DNA of 16,563 nucleotides from Candidatus Latescibacterota bacterium (GCA_012271065.1 JAAXHE010000344.1:1-16563), one strand, 5' to 3'. Positions 1 through 7,565 are shown, numbered from the stretch's first letter. Translations and numbers: made by a program. The notes: a model not told the origin generated them from the letters alone.

Positions 1-102
1 GGATTCCAGCGACGCTACAACCAAACCTCGAGTCCCTTCAAGTGGCAATTTACACGCAGCGACCTTGAAGAAAGGCTCCGCGAACTCAATGCCGCCGCCT
101 GA
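1..102 (+). CDS. IS630-family transposase, C-terminal end (partial at window edge)
   Basis: Frame 1 is open from the first base to a TGA at 100-102 and gives 33 residues. They contain RRYNQTSSPFKWQFTRSDLE, which matches the usual tail of IS630/Tc1-mariner type DDE transposases (an R-Y-N-x-T/A-x-x-PF-x-W pattern followed by a short helix). The catalytic DDE core would lie to the left of the window, so activity cannot be judged. The gene is convergent with the Fic gene, whose stop is only about 30 bases away, so the insertion end must fall close to position 103-133. I could not pick out a terminal inverted repeat in that short gap. The family call rests on the short tail motif alone. Confidence 0.7.
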   Translation, partial: GFQRRYNQTSSPFKWQFTRSDLEERLRELNAAA

Positions 103-133
103 CTTGATACATACTTCTGAAATCGCCCACTAG

Positions 134-1324
134 TCAGCTGTTCGACGTAGGTTTTTCACCGTCTGAATTGGACTCGTGGAACAGGGCAATGTAGCTCCCA
201 TATATGAATCTCCGGTTTCGCGCCTGTCCGGTAAATTCGTGCAAAATGTCGCAGCTAGTCAATCGATTGACGAGGTTGTTGGCTGCGGTGTACGTTGTTC
301 CTGTAAGTTCCTGAACGTCGGCTACGGAAATGATCGGGCGTTCGTAGAGGTGTTCCAGGACTCGATGTCCGTTGCTTGCTGCACGCCCGAAATTTTCGGT
401 GATCACTTGCCGATGCTCTTCACGCAGGTCAATAATCGCGCGTGCGGTATCGGTCGCCTGTCGGCTTACTTCGACAACGCCGTGCAGGAAGAACAGGAGC
501 CATTGTTCCCACGTCCCGGCGTCGCGTACGGATTGCAGTTCCTGGTAATATTGTCGTCGATGCTGTTTGAAGAAGTAGGAAAGGTAGAGAACGGGCTTTT
601 GAAGTACCTTTTGCTCACAGAGGAGAAAGGTGATGAGTAGCCGACCAACCCGTCCGTTGCCATCCAGAAAAGGGTGAATCGTTTCGAACTGTGCGTGAGC
701 CAGTCCGACCTTAATTAGTAGTGGCAATTCCGCATCCTGCAGAAACCGCTCCAGTTCCATCAGCTTATCTGGAACTTCCTGATGTGGCGGTGGGACAAAG
801 ATCGCATCGTAAATGGATTGGCCAGTAGATCCTATCCAATTCTGCCGCGTTCGAAATTCTCCGGGCGTCAGATGGGAACCGCGTACGCCTCTAAGCAGTT
901 CGGAATGGATTTCACGTATCAATCGAACCGATACCGGTCGTTCAGACAGCCTCTCAAGACCGTAATTCATCGCCCTCACGTAATTCACTACTTCGTCAAC
1001 ATCTCTGGGGCGATCGGGCGCGAATATATTGGCTTCGGCCGCGAGCAGGTCCTGTAACGAGCTCTGAGTCCCTTCAATCTGGCTCGAAAGCACGGCCTCT
1101 TTTCGGACATACATGTACACAAAAAGGTCTGGGTTGGGCAGCGTTTGGATTGATCCATCCAGGCGTCCGAGAACACGGTCAGCCTCAGAGAGCAACGTTT
1201 GCATCTGCCCTGTGATTTGGAGAGGAGGCTCGGGTGGCAATGGTGCGGGTAGGTACGCTCTATAGCCCGCGGGTTGTAAAATGTAACGACCGGCTCGAGT
1301 CGAGGTCGCAAAATGGGCTTCCAC
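134..1324 (-). CDS. fic: Fic-domain protein AMP-transferase (class II, with C-terminal winged helix)
   Basis: This 396-residue protein carries the full Fic catalytic motif HPFLDGNGRVGR at residues 217-228. The catalytic His is H217, and the Asp/Asn/Arg residues bind the ATP phosphates and metal. An N-terminal Fic_N-type region holds SSQIEG at residues 80-85, which fits the class II inhibitory helix ([S/T]xxxE[G/N]) whose Glu blocks productive ATP binding. The C-terminal part (about 318-385) reads like a winged helix-turn-helix. Known Fic enzymes of this layout transfer AMP to Ser/Thr/Tyr hydroxyls and are auto-inhibited; the target here is unknown. The start is GTG at 1324, preceded by a GAGAG ribosome-binding site about 8 bases upstream. 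It lies 150 bases downstream of hsdM on the same strand. Fic genes are often found inside type I restriction loci, which fits this position. All key residues are intact, so it is probably active. Confidence 0.92.
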   Translation of the reverse strand: MEAHFATSTRAGRYILQPAGYRAYLPAPLPPEPPLQITGQMQTLLSEADRVLGRLDGSIQTLPNPDLFVYMYVRKEAVLSSQIEGTQSSLQDLLAAEANIFAPDRPRDVDEVVNYVRAMNYGLERLSERPVSVRLIREIHSELLRGVRGSHLTPGEFRTRQNWIGSTGQSIYDAIFVPPPHQEVPDKLMELERFLQDAELPLLIKVGLAHAQFETIHPFLDGNGRVGRLLITFLLCEQKVLQKPVLYLSYFFKQHRRQYYQELQSVRDAGTWEQWLLFFLHGVVEVSRQATDTARAIIDLREEHRQVITENFGRAASNGHRVLEHLYERPIISVADVQELTGTTYTAANNLVNRLTSCDILHEFTGQARNRRFIYGSYIALFHESNSDGEKPTSNS

Positions 1325-1405
1325 GCTAAACTCTCACTTGCTTATGGGTAACTGTCGAGTCCATAGTAAAGGCTACGTTGACCATGGACCATGATCGCGG
1401 CCTTG

Positions 1406-1422
1406 TTAAAGGCTGCCTTTAA
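1406..1422. promoter_or_regulatory. Inverted repeat upstream of fic, possible operator
   Basis: TTAAAGGC-t-GCCTTTAA is a perfect 8-bp inverted repeat with a single central base, about 80 bases before the fic start codon. On the minus strand a TATTAA sequence (a possible -10 element) immediately precedes and overlaps it. A second small inverted repeat, GACTTT-gt-AAAGTC, lies at 1439-1452. The Fic protein has its own winged-helix-like C-terminus, so autoregulation is possible. This is inference from position only. Confidence 0.35.
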
Positions 1423-1474
1423 TATGGAGAAAACACCTGACTTTGTAAAGTCCTACGTGAAATAAGGCAGCCCG

Positions 1475-3673
1475 TTAATTTTCCAGGCCGAGAATTCCTT
1501 CCAATAGCCCATCTGTTTCCCGCTCCAGCGCTAGAATGTCAGCCCGTATTTCTTCCAGCGTGCGCATCGGCTGCGGTTTGTAGAAATAGCGCGTGAAGCT
1601 GATTTCGTATCCGACCTTGACACTTCCAGGGACGTACCAGACATCCGGCGCATAGGGCAACACTTCTCGGCGCAGGAAGTTTTCGATACCGCCCTCTTCA
1701 AGCAGAGCCACCTGCTCGGTGTCTCTCAGTTCGGTATCGGGTTCGTACTCGACAATGCGACTCCGACCGTTCATTGTGGCTTGGAAGAGACCGCGGATCG
1801 GGTCGGCTTCCACACTTCCTGAACGATGGATCTTCTTTATTACGGGCTCCGCCGTCTCGTCGCGGAATGCTAGGTCAGCTTGAATCAGCTTTTCGCGTCC
1901 GGCGGTCAGCTTCACGCCGCACTCAGGTGCGTAATCTGCGACGACGTCGAGAAACGTGTTGAAGTCTCTGTGAGGCCCATCGCCCATCGCCGCCGCTACA
2001 CAATCGATGACGTCGGCAAGCGGTTCTTCGTTTTCGTCGCTACACGTTGAGCGGAAGCGCTCGCGATGGTCCGCCGACAGATCAACGGAGAGCCGCAAAG
2101 GCCTGTCGACAGTGACTTTCCAGTAACCAAACGCTTCGTTAGGGAAGATCCTCGACTCGTCGCTTTCCTCGAAGCCGAGAAAGGTATCACAGATACGCGT
2201 CAGATCCTCGTCCGACAACTCGCAGTTCTTGTTGCCGAGATTCTTGCGTAGTGGTTTGGACCATTGTGTGGCGTCGATGAGTTGCACCTTGCCGCGCCGA
2301 TGCTTCGGTTTGCGGTTCGTCAACACCCAGATATAAGTGGCAATGCCGGTGTTGTAGAACATGTTCAATGGCAGCGCCACGATAGCTTCGAGCCAGTCGT
2401 TTTCGATAATCCATCGACGGATGTTGCTCTCGCCTTGACCGGCGTCACCAGTGAACAGCGAACTCCCGTTGTGTACCTCGGCGATGCGGCTGCCGAGCGG
2501 CGTGTCCTGCTTCATCTTGCTCAGCATATTGGCCAGGAACATCATCTGTCCGTCTTTGGAACGGGTGATAAGTGAGTATTCCGGATCTCCGTCATGCTCG
2601 ACGATGAATCGGGGATCCCGGATGCCCGACTTCCCGCCCATGCGTTCCTGATCGCCTTTCCAACTCTTACCATAGGGCGGATTGGACAGCATGAAGTCGA
2701 ACTCATTGGCCGGGAAGGCGTCGGCGGCAAGCGTCGATCCATAACGCATGTTGTCGGCCTCTACACCTTCGCCCTTGAGGATCAGGTCGGCTTTGCTGAT
2801 GGCGTAGGTTTCCGGGTTGATCTCCTGGCCATACAGATGAACGGAGACCTCCTTGCCGTGCTCGGCGGCTAGTCGAGTAAGCGTCTCTTCGGCGACCGTA
2901 AGCATCCCGCCGGTGCCGCAGGCGCCGTCGTATACAAGGTAGGTGCCGGATTTGACCTCGTCGGCAACCGGTATGAAAATCAACCGCGCCATGAGCTGTA
3001 CGACGTCACGAGGGGTGAAGTGCTCGCCGGCCTCCTCGTTGTTTTCCTCGTTGAAACGTCGGATCAGTTCCTCGAAAACGGTGCCCATTCCGTGGTTGTC
3101 GAGAGCTTCAAGACGCACGGATCCGTCGGCGTTCAACACGGGTTTGGGGCTGAGGTTGATCGAAGGGTCAAGGAATTTCTCCAAAAGAAACCCAAGCAAG
3201 TCGTTCTCAACCAATTCAGGAATCTGATTCCGAAACTTGAATCTCTCAAGGACCTCCAGCACGTTGGGTGAGAAGCCATCGAGGTAAGCAACAAAGTCGG
3301 CATGTAGCTGCTGCTGTCTGGCGCGGGAGGTCAGATCACGGAGTTTGAACGGTGAGGCGTTGTAAAAGGCCTCGCCGGATGCCTGGCGCAACGCCGCGTC
3401 TTGGTTGGTCACTCCCGCCGCGTCGAGCCGGGCTTTCATCTGGAGCACGGCTTCTTTCGTCGGTTCCAGAACGGAGTCGAGACGACGGATAACCGTCATA
3501 GGCAGGATGACATCCCGGTATTTTCCCCTGCCGAACACATCTCGCAGTACGTCATCAGCAATGCTCCAGATGAAATTGCTGATGTTCAACCTGCCCACAA
3601 CGGCGCCACGGCCTTTCACGGATGGTTTTCGATCTGAACTGTTGTTCGTCGATCCGGTTTCGTCAGAACTCAT
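1475..3673 (-). CDS. hsdM: Type I restriction-modification DNA methyltransferase subunit (HsdM)
   Basis: This 732-residue N6-adenine DNA methyltransferase has an N-terminal helical HsdM_N region (about 30-165). The catalytic domain follows, with the AGEHFTPRDVV segment (215-225), AdoMet-binding motif I as DGACGTGG (249-256) and the catalytic motif IV NPPY (331-334). The C-terminus ends in a coiled-coil-like helix of the kind long HsdM subunits use for contact with HsdS. In the known complex HsdM2-HsdS methylates a bipartite site, and HsdR is added for restriction. The start is ATG at 3673 with a strong GGAG ribosome-binding site 7-9 bases upstream. No specificity or restriction subunit is visible: fic follows and then a convergent transposase. 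An HsdM alone normally lacks sequence specificity, so its partners are either left of the window or lost. Confidence 0.95.
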   Translation of the reverse strand: MSSDETGSTNNSSDRKPSVKGRGAVVGRLNISNFIWSIADDVLRDVFGRGKYRDVILPMTVIRRLDSVLEPTKEAVLQMKARLDAAGVTNQDAALRQASGEAFYNASPFKLRDLTSRARQQQLHADFVAYLDGFSPNVLEVLERFKFRNQIPELVENDLLGFLLEKFLDPSINLSPKPVLNADGSVRLEALDNHGMGTVFEELIRRFNEENNEEAGEHFTPRDVVQLMARLIFIPVADEVKSGTYLVYDGACGTGGMLTVAEETLTRLAAEHGKEVSVHLYGQEINPETYAISKADLILKGEGVEADNMRYGSTLAADAFPANEFDFMLSNPPYGKSWKGDQERMGGKSGIRDPRFIVEHDGDPEYSLITRSKDGQMMFLANMLSKMKQDTPLGSRIAEVHNGSSLFTGDAGQGESNIRRWIIENDWLEAIVALPLNMFYNTGIATYIWVLTNRKPKHRRGKVQLIDATQWSKPLRKNLGNKNCELSDEDLTRICDTFLGFEESDESRIFPNEAFGYWKVTVDRPLRLSVDLSADHRERFRSTCSDENEEPLADVIDCVAAAMGDGPHRDFNTFLDVVADYAPECGVKLTAGREKLIQADLAFRDETAEPVIKKIHRSGSVEADPIRGLFQATMNGRSRIVEYEPDTELRDTEQVALLEEGGIENFLRREVLPYAPDVWYVPGSVKVGYEISFTRYFYKPQPMRTLEEIRADILALERETDGLLEGILGLEN

Positions 3674-3783
3674 TTTATCTCCTCTATTACGAACCGTAGC
3701 ACAGGTCTGCGACGGGGAATAAGGCGGAAACCTTAGAATCTAAACAAACGGGGATCGATATCCAAGAGGGGAGTAGCCAACTT

Positions 3784-3793
3784 CCAATATTGG
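3784..3793. repeat. 10-bp palindrome between hsdM and the GH113-like gene
   Basis: CCAATATTGG is a perfect palindrome about 110 bases upstream of the hsdM start, in the 196-base gap between hsdM and the preceding glycosidase gene. It could be a protein-binding site or chance. I see no convincing -35/-10 pair attached to it. Confidence 0.2.
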
Positions 3794-3869
3794 CCATAGG
3801 TGCGTCGCGATTGCTTCACTTTTCCTGTAGATTGGACTACCGCCCCATTGGCCGCCAGAAGAACCGCCT

Positions 3870-4955
3870 TCACTCACCCCCATCCCCCCTGTACCACCGG
3901 GCAAGAACTTCCTCCGCGGGTTTGCCCTGCGGCGTGAATCCCCGTTCCCTTTGAAGTGCGTGGCGGCGTGCGCGTCGTCCTCCGAATCGCGTACTCCCCT
4001 CCGGGAACCACTTCCATACGTGCGTGCCCGCAAACCAGGGCTTGCGCCAGAACGTTTGAAACATCGCCTCGTAACACGCCGCCTGCAGCTCCAGGTCCAC
4101 GGGCGCCGCAGATCGCCAGACCCACGGCTCCACGGCCGCATCCGCGGTACTCCGGTAGCCCACCTCCGTGAAGAGTACCGGCTTGCCCACCCGGTGCTGA
4201 ACTGCTTCAATCAACTTTACATGGGGCGCCCACGCAGCCTTTAAATCGTCGAGCGTCAAAGCGGCGGCTGCGCTGTCCGCCAGCGGGAAGTAGACCTGCA
4301 GTCCAATGTAATCGAGCGCGTCCCAGAAGGGTATCTCCTCGAACTCCCGGTACCAGTTCGCCGAATAGGTCAGTTCTCCGCCATAGACAGCCCGCACCTC
4401 TGCAATCAGCCCGCGCCAGGCGTCGGGGCGGTTCAACACGGCGCTGCGCAATTCCGTCCCGATGCACAGCGCCTCCATCCCGGTGGATTCCGCGAGTGCG
4501 GCGTAGTGAAGGGTGAACCGCCGATAACTCGCCCACCACCTGTCCCATTCTTCAGGCGTCGAAAAGTCGATATTCCCACGCCATCTCCCGTCACCGCGGT
4601 CACGGATCCAGACGTGTGGCTTCAGTATCGTCCGGATGCCCCGCTGCCGCGCCCGCCGGGCCGCATCCGCCAGTCCCGCGTCCGATTCCCCCCACCAGAC
4701 GCGGCCGGAATTCGCCAGTACCACCTCGGGGCTGCCGGCGCTACGCTGCCACCCGAACGGCGTCTGTGAAATCCAGTTCACGTTCAACGCGGCCAAGCGG
4801 TCGAACGCCGCATCCGCGGGGCGTCCCGGTCCGGCCACGAAACAGACGCCGCGGTGTTTTTCCGTGATACGCGGCCTGTAAGCCGGGGTCGGCGTCTCAG
4901 CCCATAAGGCCCCGCTCAATAGAACACAACCTAAGAGTCCGGTTACCTGCCGCAT
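3870..4955 (-). CDS. Secreted GH113-like glycoside hydrolase (TIM barrel, beta-mannanase type)
   Basis: The predicted protein has about 361 residues and an N-terminal signal peptide (MRQVTGLLGCVLLSGALWA, likely cut after ALWA). A TIM-barrel domain follows. Key segments match family GH113 (beta-mannanase-like): CIGTELR with the candidate acid/base Glu at 168, a YSANW...FWDALDYIGLQVYFPL stretch (197-225), and LFTEVGY with the candidate nucleophile Glu at 264. The protein should act in the periplasm or outside the cell on a beta-linked hexose polymer; the substrate is not determined by sequence. Start choice is uncertain. ATG at 4955 fits the signal peptide but has no good ribosome-binding site. 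An in-frame TTG at 4964 lies 7 bases after AAGGGA, and the frame stays open to 4991. Cys10 in a LLGC context could suggest a lipoprotein, but the hydrophobic stretch before it is too short. The gene stands alone, divergent from vapBC. Confidence 0.82.
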   Translation of the reverse strand: MRQVTGLLGCVLLSGALWAETPTPAYRPRITEKHRGVCFVAGPGRPADAAFDRLAALNVNWISQTPFGWQRSAGSPEVVLANSGRVWWGESDAGLADAARRARQRGIRTILKPHVWIRDRGDGRWRGNIDFSTPEEWDRWWASYRRFTLHYAALAESTGMEALCIGTELRSAVLNRPDAWRGLIAEVRAVYGGELTYSANWYREFEEIPFWDALDYIGLQVYFPLADSAAAALTLDDLKAAWAPHVKLIEAVQHRVGKPVLFTEVGYRSTADAAVEPWVWRSAAPVDLELQAACYEAMFQTFWRKPWFAGTHVWKWFPEGSTRFGGRRARRHALQRERGFTPQGKPAEEVLARWYRGDGGE

Positions 4956-5104
4956 CTGCGTCAACGCTGCGTCCCTTCTACAGTAGTTCAATACCGTTTA
5001 CTGTCCGGTGTACGGCTCCGCCATCCACTATTCTCAAAGAACAAATTTCCCGCATCGTTTGTCCGTCAAGGCGCACCAGCAGGACAGACCATGCAAGAGG
5101 GGCA

Positions 5105-5133
5105 TTGACGGTCATGGCGTAAGACGTTATCTT
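5105..5133 (+). promoter_or_regulatory. Candidate vapBC promoter placing the start site at the vapB ATG
   Basis: TTGACG (5105-5110) and TATCTT (5128-5133) are separated by 17 bases, a good sigma-70 arrangement. Transcription would begin near 5140-5141, which is the A of the vapB ATG. There is no Shine-Dalgarno sequence before that ATG, so a leaderless mRNA is plausible. A weak inverted repeat (AAGA...TCTT, 5121-5133) overlaps the -10 element and might serve as a VapB-binding site. Confidence 0.45.
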
Positions 5134-5140
5134 GCTTCCT

Positions 5141-5374
5141 ATGAAGACAGTTCTATCAACCAGGGGTCAGATTGTCATTCCGGCCGAGTTTCGACACCAG
5201 GACAAGCTCGAACCGGGCCAGTTGTTTGCAATAGAACGGGTGGACAGAGGCGAATATCGTCTGGTCGTTGCCGACCCCCCGAGGAACCACGGGCTGGTGG
5301 ACACACTTCTCGCTTGTCCTGAAAAAGGCTGGTTCGTGTCGATCGAATCCGAGTCGACCGACTCGCTCGGATGA
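5141..5374 (+). CDS. vapB: AbrB/MazE-type antitoxin (VapB)
   Basis: This 77-residue protein starts with MKTVLSTRGQIVIPAEFR, the typical SpoVT/AbrB swapped-hairpin DNA-binding domain (residues 1-45). A short C-terminal tail of the kind that wraps the toxin follows. In known VapBC modules the antitoxin neutralises the PIN ribonuclease and, with it, represses its own promoter. The ATG at 5141 is preferred over an upstream in-frame TTG at 5132 because the domain begins exactly there. Its TGA overlaps the toxin ATG (ATGA, 5371-5374), giving strict translational coupling. No ribosome-binding site is visible, consistent with a leaderless transcript. Confidence 0.9.
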   Translation: MKTVLSTRGQIVIPAEFRHQDKLEPGQLFAIERVDRGEYRLVVADPPRNHGLVDTLLACPEKGWFVSIESESTDSLG

Positions 5375-5787
5375 TCACCATGACGTTTCTCGTGGACGCC
5401 AATGTATTGTCCGAGGCGACGCAGTCGAGGCCGGATCCGCGCGTGATCGCGTGGCTGGCGCGAAACGAACGCGACCTGGCCGTCGATCCCGTGATCCTGG
5501 GAGTAATTCGCTTTGGTATCCTTCTGCTGCCGCGAGGGCGTCGGCGTCGCGCGCTCGAGCGCTGGTTCGACGACGTCGCCCGTCGCATTCACTGTATCCC
5601 GTGGGATGCCGAGACCGGATTGCGCTGGGCGGAACTGCTGGCGCACCTTCGTCTTGTCGGAAAGCCGATGCCGATCAAGGACAGCCTCATTGCCGCTACC
5701 GCACTGACCCACGGATTGTCTCTGGCGACCCGAAATCGTCGCGACTTCGAAGCCAGCGGCGTCAAACTCGTCGATCCCTTTGCCTGA
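5371..5787 (+). CDS. vapC: PIN-domain toxin (VapC) with a substituted active-site Glu
   Basis: This 138-residue PIN-domain protein of the VapC ribonuclease family shows FLVDANVLSE with the first acidic residue (D9), IKDSLIAATAL with D104, and ATRNRRDF with D125. The second acidic position, normally Glu in a (L/I)GE(I/L)RxG context, reads LGVIRFG, with Val at residue 45 (codon GTA, 5503-5505). A single A-to-T change from GAA would produce this. VapC proteins cleave tRNA or rRNA with a metal-binding acidic cluster, so losing this Glu may weaken or abolish activity. The gene overlaps vapB by ATGA. An alternative start is ATG at 5380 (MTFLVD). Apart from that residue the protein is full length. 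Confidence 0.9.
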   Translation: MITMTFLVDANVLSEATQSRPDPRVIAWLARNERDLAVDPVILGVIRFGILLLPRGRRRRALERWFDDVARRIHCIPWDAETGLRWAELLAHLRLVGKPMPIKDSLIAATALTHGLSLATRNRRDFEASGVKLVDPFA

Positions 5788-5903
5788 CGGCGGAGTGAAG
5801 GTATTCAGGTCAGCGGGATGCGCCTCTAAAGAACCGTGGCCTGAAGGTTACGCATCCTCGTGTGATCCGGCTTTGTTTCGTCTGATGTGGTTTGAATTCG
5901 AGA

Positions 5904-5941
5904 ATTGAAAACAGGGGAAGGGGCGATCGCCCCTTCCCCTG
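5904..5941 (-). terminator. Intrinsic terminator, perfect 15-bp stem (minus strand)
   Basis: Positions 5912-5941 form a perfect 30-base palindrome: arms of CAGGGGAAGGGGCGA and its complement, with no unpaired loop unless the centre opens. Read on the minus strand, the stem is followed by CTGTTTTCAATTC, a T-rich tail. It therefore fits a terminator for the DUF2442/DUF4160 pair ending at 6045. On the plus strand, downstream of vapC, the tail is only weakly T-rich. A closely similar hairpin lies at 6634-6657. Confidence 0.7.
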
Positions 5942-6044
5942 CAGTTTGCCTGTCAACGCCGTGACCCCGCTCCAAGCAATCCGTCCCCCTCTGCTTCGTA
6001 CGCGGCACACCGCCAGATCCTCATGGAATCGTTGGTTTGAATTC

Positions 6045-6305
6045 TCATTCCAGTGGAGCGATTTTACCAGGCGATTCGAGGCGTTGTGCCTTCTGCCACG
6101 CTTGCCGTAACTGAAGCCGGCGCAAGAGTGCCCATTCCGTGACGAGACCCTGTGCGCGCGGCGGCAGGCGCCCACCCAGAACCGACGGTGTTTCTATACT
6201 GATCACTGCCTCGTCCCCACTGTACTCAGCGTGGAAATGTGCGGGTGCGTGGTCGTTGAAATACATTCGAATAACGATTCCGTAAAATCGGCAGAGTTCA
6301 GGCAT
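6045..6305 (-). CDS. DUF4160 family protein
   Basis: This 86-residue protein begins MPELCRFYGIVIRMYFNDHA and continues with PAHFHAEYSGDEAVISIET. That matches the DUF4160 pattern: a short beta-rich N-terminus with the conserved (N/D)DH.PPHFHA-type His cluster. DUF4160 genes are commonly found beside DUF2442 genes, and the pair has the small, overlapping layout of a toxin-antitoxin-like module. I know of no established biochemical activity. ATG at 6303-6305 is preferred; an in-frame TTG lies two codons earlier. It overlaps the end of the DUF2442 gene by 8 bases, so the two are translationally coupled. The perfect hairpin at 5912-5941 lies about 100 bases after its stop. Confidence 0.85.
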   Translation of the reverse strand: MPELCRFYGIVIRMYFNDHAPAHFHAEYSGDEAVISIETPSVLGGRLPPRAQGLVTEWALLRRLQLRQAWQKAQRLESPGKIAPLE

Positions 6306-6582
6306 TTTCAACCGATACCAATGTGTCGGACATCACCTCCACAACCGATTTGCCGCTGAGCTGCAAATACAGGGCATCGGGGCAAAGTTCCAATTCCTCA
6401 CCCCAGGCCACAGCGCCATGATCCTCAATACGCACGGCCTCAAAAAAGGTGCGATCTTCCCAGGCCGTGAATACGCCGCGTCCAGTGAGGTGCTCCAGGT
6501 CTACCTCACCCTCAGTGCCGTCCGAATAGCGCAGCCAGATGTGGTAGCCTTCTCGGGCCTCCACCGCAATTGGTCGCTTCAT
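6298..6582 (-). CDS. DUF2442 family protein
   Basis: This 94-residue protein has the DUF2442 hallmarks: a beta-strand segment YHIWLRYSDGTEGEVDLEHL, then FTAWEDRTFFEAVRIEDHGAVAWG and ELCPDALYL. The family is small and alpha/beta and is often encoded with a DUF4160 partner; its function has not been defined. The ATG at 6582 has a GGAG ribosome-binding site 6-8 bases upstream. It is the first gene of a two-gene operon with the overlapping DUF4160 gene. A role as regulator or antitoxin for its partner is inference from gene order and size only. Confidence 0.85.
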   Translation of the reverse strand: MKRPIAVEAREGYHIWLRYSDGTEGEVDLEHLTGRGVFTAWEDRTFFEAVRIEDHGAVAWGEELELCPDALYLQLSGKSVVEVMSDTLVSVENA

Positions 6583-6625
6583 CGTATACTCCAGCGAATT
6601 GCCGTGTGATGGTTTTTTTTATCAG

Positions 6626-6657
6626 ATGAAAACGGGAAGGGGCCATTGCCCCTTCCC
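6626..6657 (-). terminator. Intrinsic terminator, second copy of the same hairpin (minus strand)
   Basis: GGGAAGGGGC (6634-6643) pairs perfectly with GCCCCTTCCC (6648-6657) around a four-base loop. On the minus strand the stem is followed by GTTTTCATC. It lies about 60 bases past the stop of the outer-membrane protein gene (6717) and so ends that transcript. Core stem and tail are nearly identical to the hairpin at 5912-5941. Confidence 0.65.
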
Positions 6658-6716
6658 TTCTGTTTCTGGTTCCCTTGGCTGTTCCATCGGCGGCGTCGGG
6701 TCCTTCGTTGAAGCCT

Positions 6717-7565
6717 TTACTGCATCAGGCTTCCGGTGTAGGAGATCCCGAACAGGAACGTGGAGCCGGCGAAGAACGTATAAGGCGCTCCCAACGAGGG
6801 GTCGGCCCGGCCGAGCACGGAGACACGCGCCGCAGCTTCGAGGGCGATGCCCTGCGGCAGGCTGATGATTGCCGTGGGTATCGCATAGGTGACCCGCCGG
6901 CCGGCGCCCGAGATCCCTTCCAGCTTGAGGGCAAGGTTCAACATCTCCACGGGGCTGGCGCCGATCTCGACATTGTAGATCAACTCGTCGTCCGGGTTGT
7001 GGTGAATGGTCTCGTTGGTCTCCCGGAGGCGATATCCCAGATCGATGTTGGCGTAGATCGGGATGGGCCAGTAGGACTTGCCGATTTGCGCGACCAATTC
7101 GACGTCCCACTGTCCGTTGCCGGCGGACATGGCCTCGGGGGCGGCGCGGAAATCCCCGGTTGGCGCCTTGATACCAAGCATCAGGGTGCCCACGACGGGC
7201 TCATGAACGAGGTTGACCTTGCCGAAGACGCGGATGTCGCCAAGCCCTGACTCCTTTGCACGGTATCCGAACATCTCTCTGTGCCTGTTCGAAGTGAAAT
7301 TTTCAAACTTCCGGTTAATCGCCCCGAACTGAACGCCGAGATCGAAGCGCTTGGTCACCCCGTAGTACACGTCGAGATACACCTCCTGCGAAGTATAGTC
7401 GGCAGGGAACCCGCTCGGTTCTCCATCCTTGTCGAAGTGTTCATCGGCGGCCTGGTACAGGCCGGTAATCTTGCTCCACACCTGTCCCTTCTCAAGGGTC
7501 CACGCGCCCGCGTAAGCGGACTGTGGCGCAAGAATACAAAGGGTGGCGATGAGAATGGGCGCCAT
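6717..7565 (-). CDS. Predicted outer-membrane beta-barrel protein
   Basis: From ATG at 7565 the protein has about 282 residues. It starts with a signal peptide (MAPILIATLCILAPQSAYA, cut likely after AYA). The rest alternates hydrophobic and polar residues with many aromatic strand ends (VYLDVYYGVTKRFDLGVQFG, GTLMLGIKAPTGDF, WPIPIYANIDLGYRL), as in MetA-pathway/transporter-like outer-membrane barrels. An outer-membrane channel or receptor role is inferred; no substrate can be named. Start choice is open. A TTG at 7631 in the same frame is preceded by a perfect AAGGAG at 6 bases spacing and would add a 22-residue N-region, whereas the ATG has no clear ribosome-binding site. The frame stays open to 7787, but the residues before 7631 look non-coding. 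It is followed by a terminator hairpin. Confidence 0.7.
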   Translation of the reverse strand: MAPILIATLCILAPQSAYAGAWTLEKGQVWSKITGLYQAADEHFDKDGEPSGFPADYTSQEVYLDVYYGVTKRFDLGVQFGAINRKFENFTSNRHREMFGYRAKESGLGDIRVFGKVNLVHEPVVGTLMLGIKAPTGDFRAAPEAMSAGNGQWDVELVAQIGKSYWPIPIYANIDLGYRLRETNETIHHNPDDELIYNVEIGASPVEMLNLALKLEGISGAGRRVTYAIPTAIISLPQGIALEAAARVSVLGRADPSLGAPYTFFAGSTFLFGISYTGSLMQ

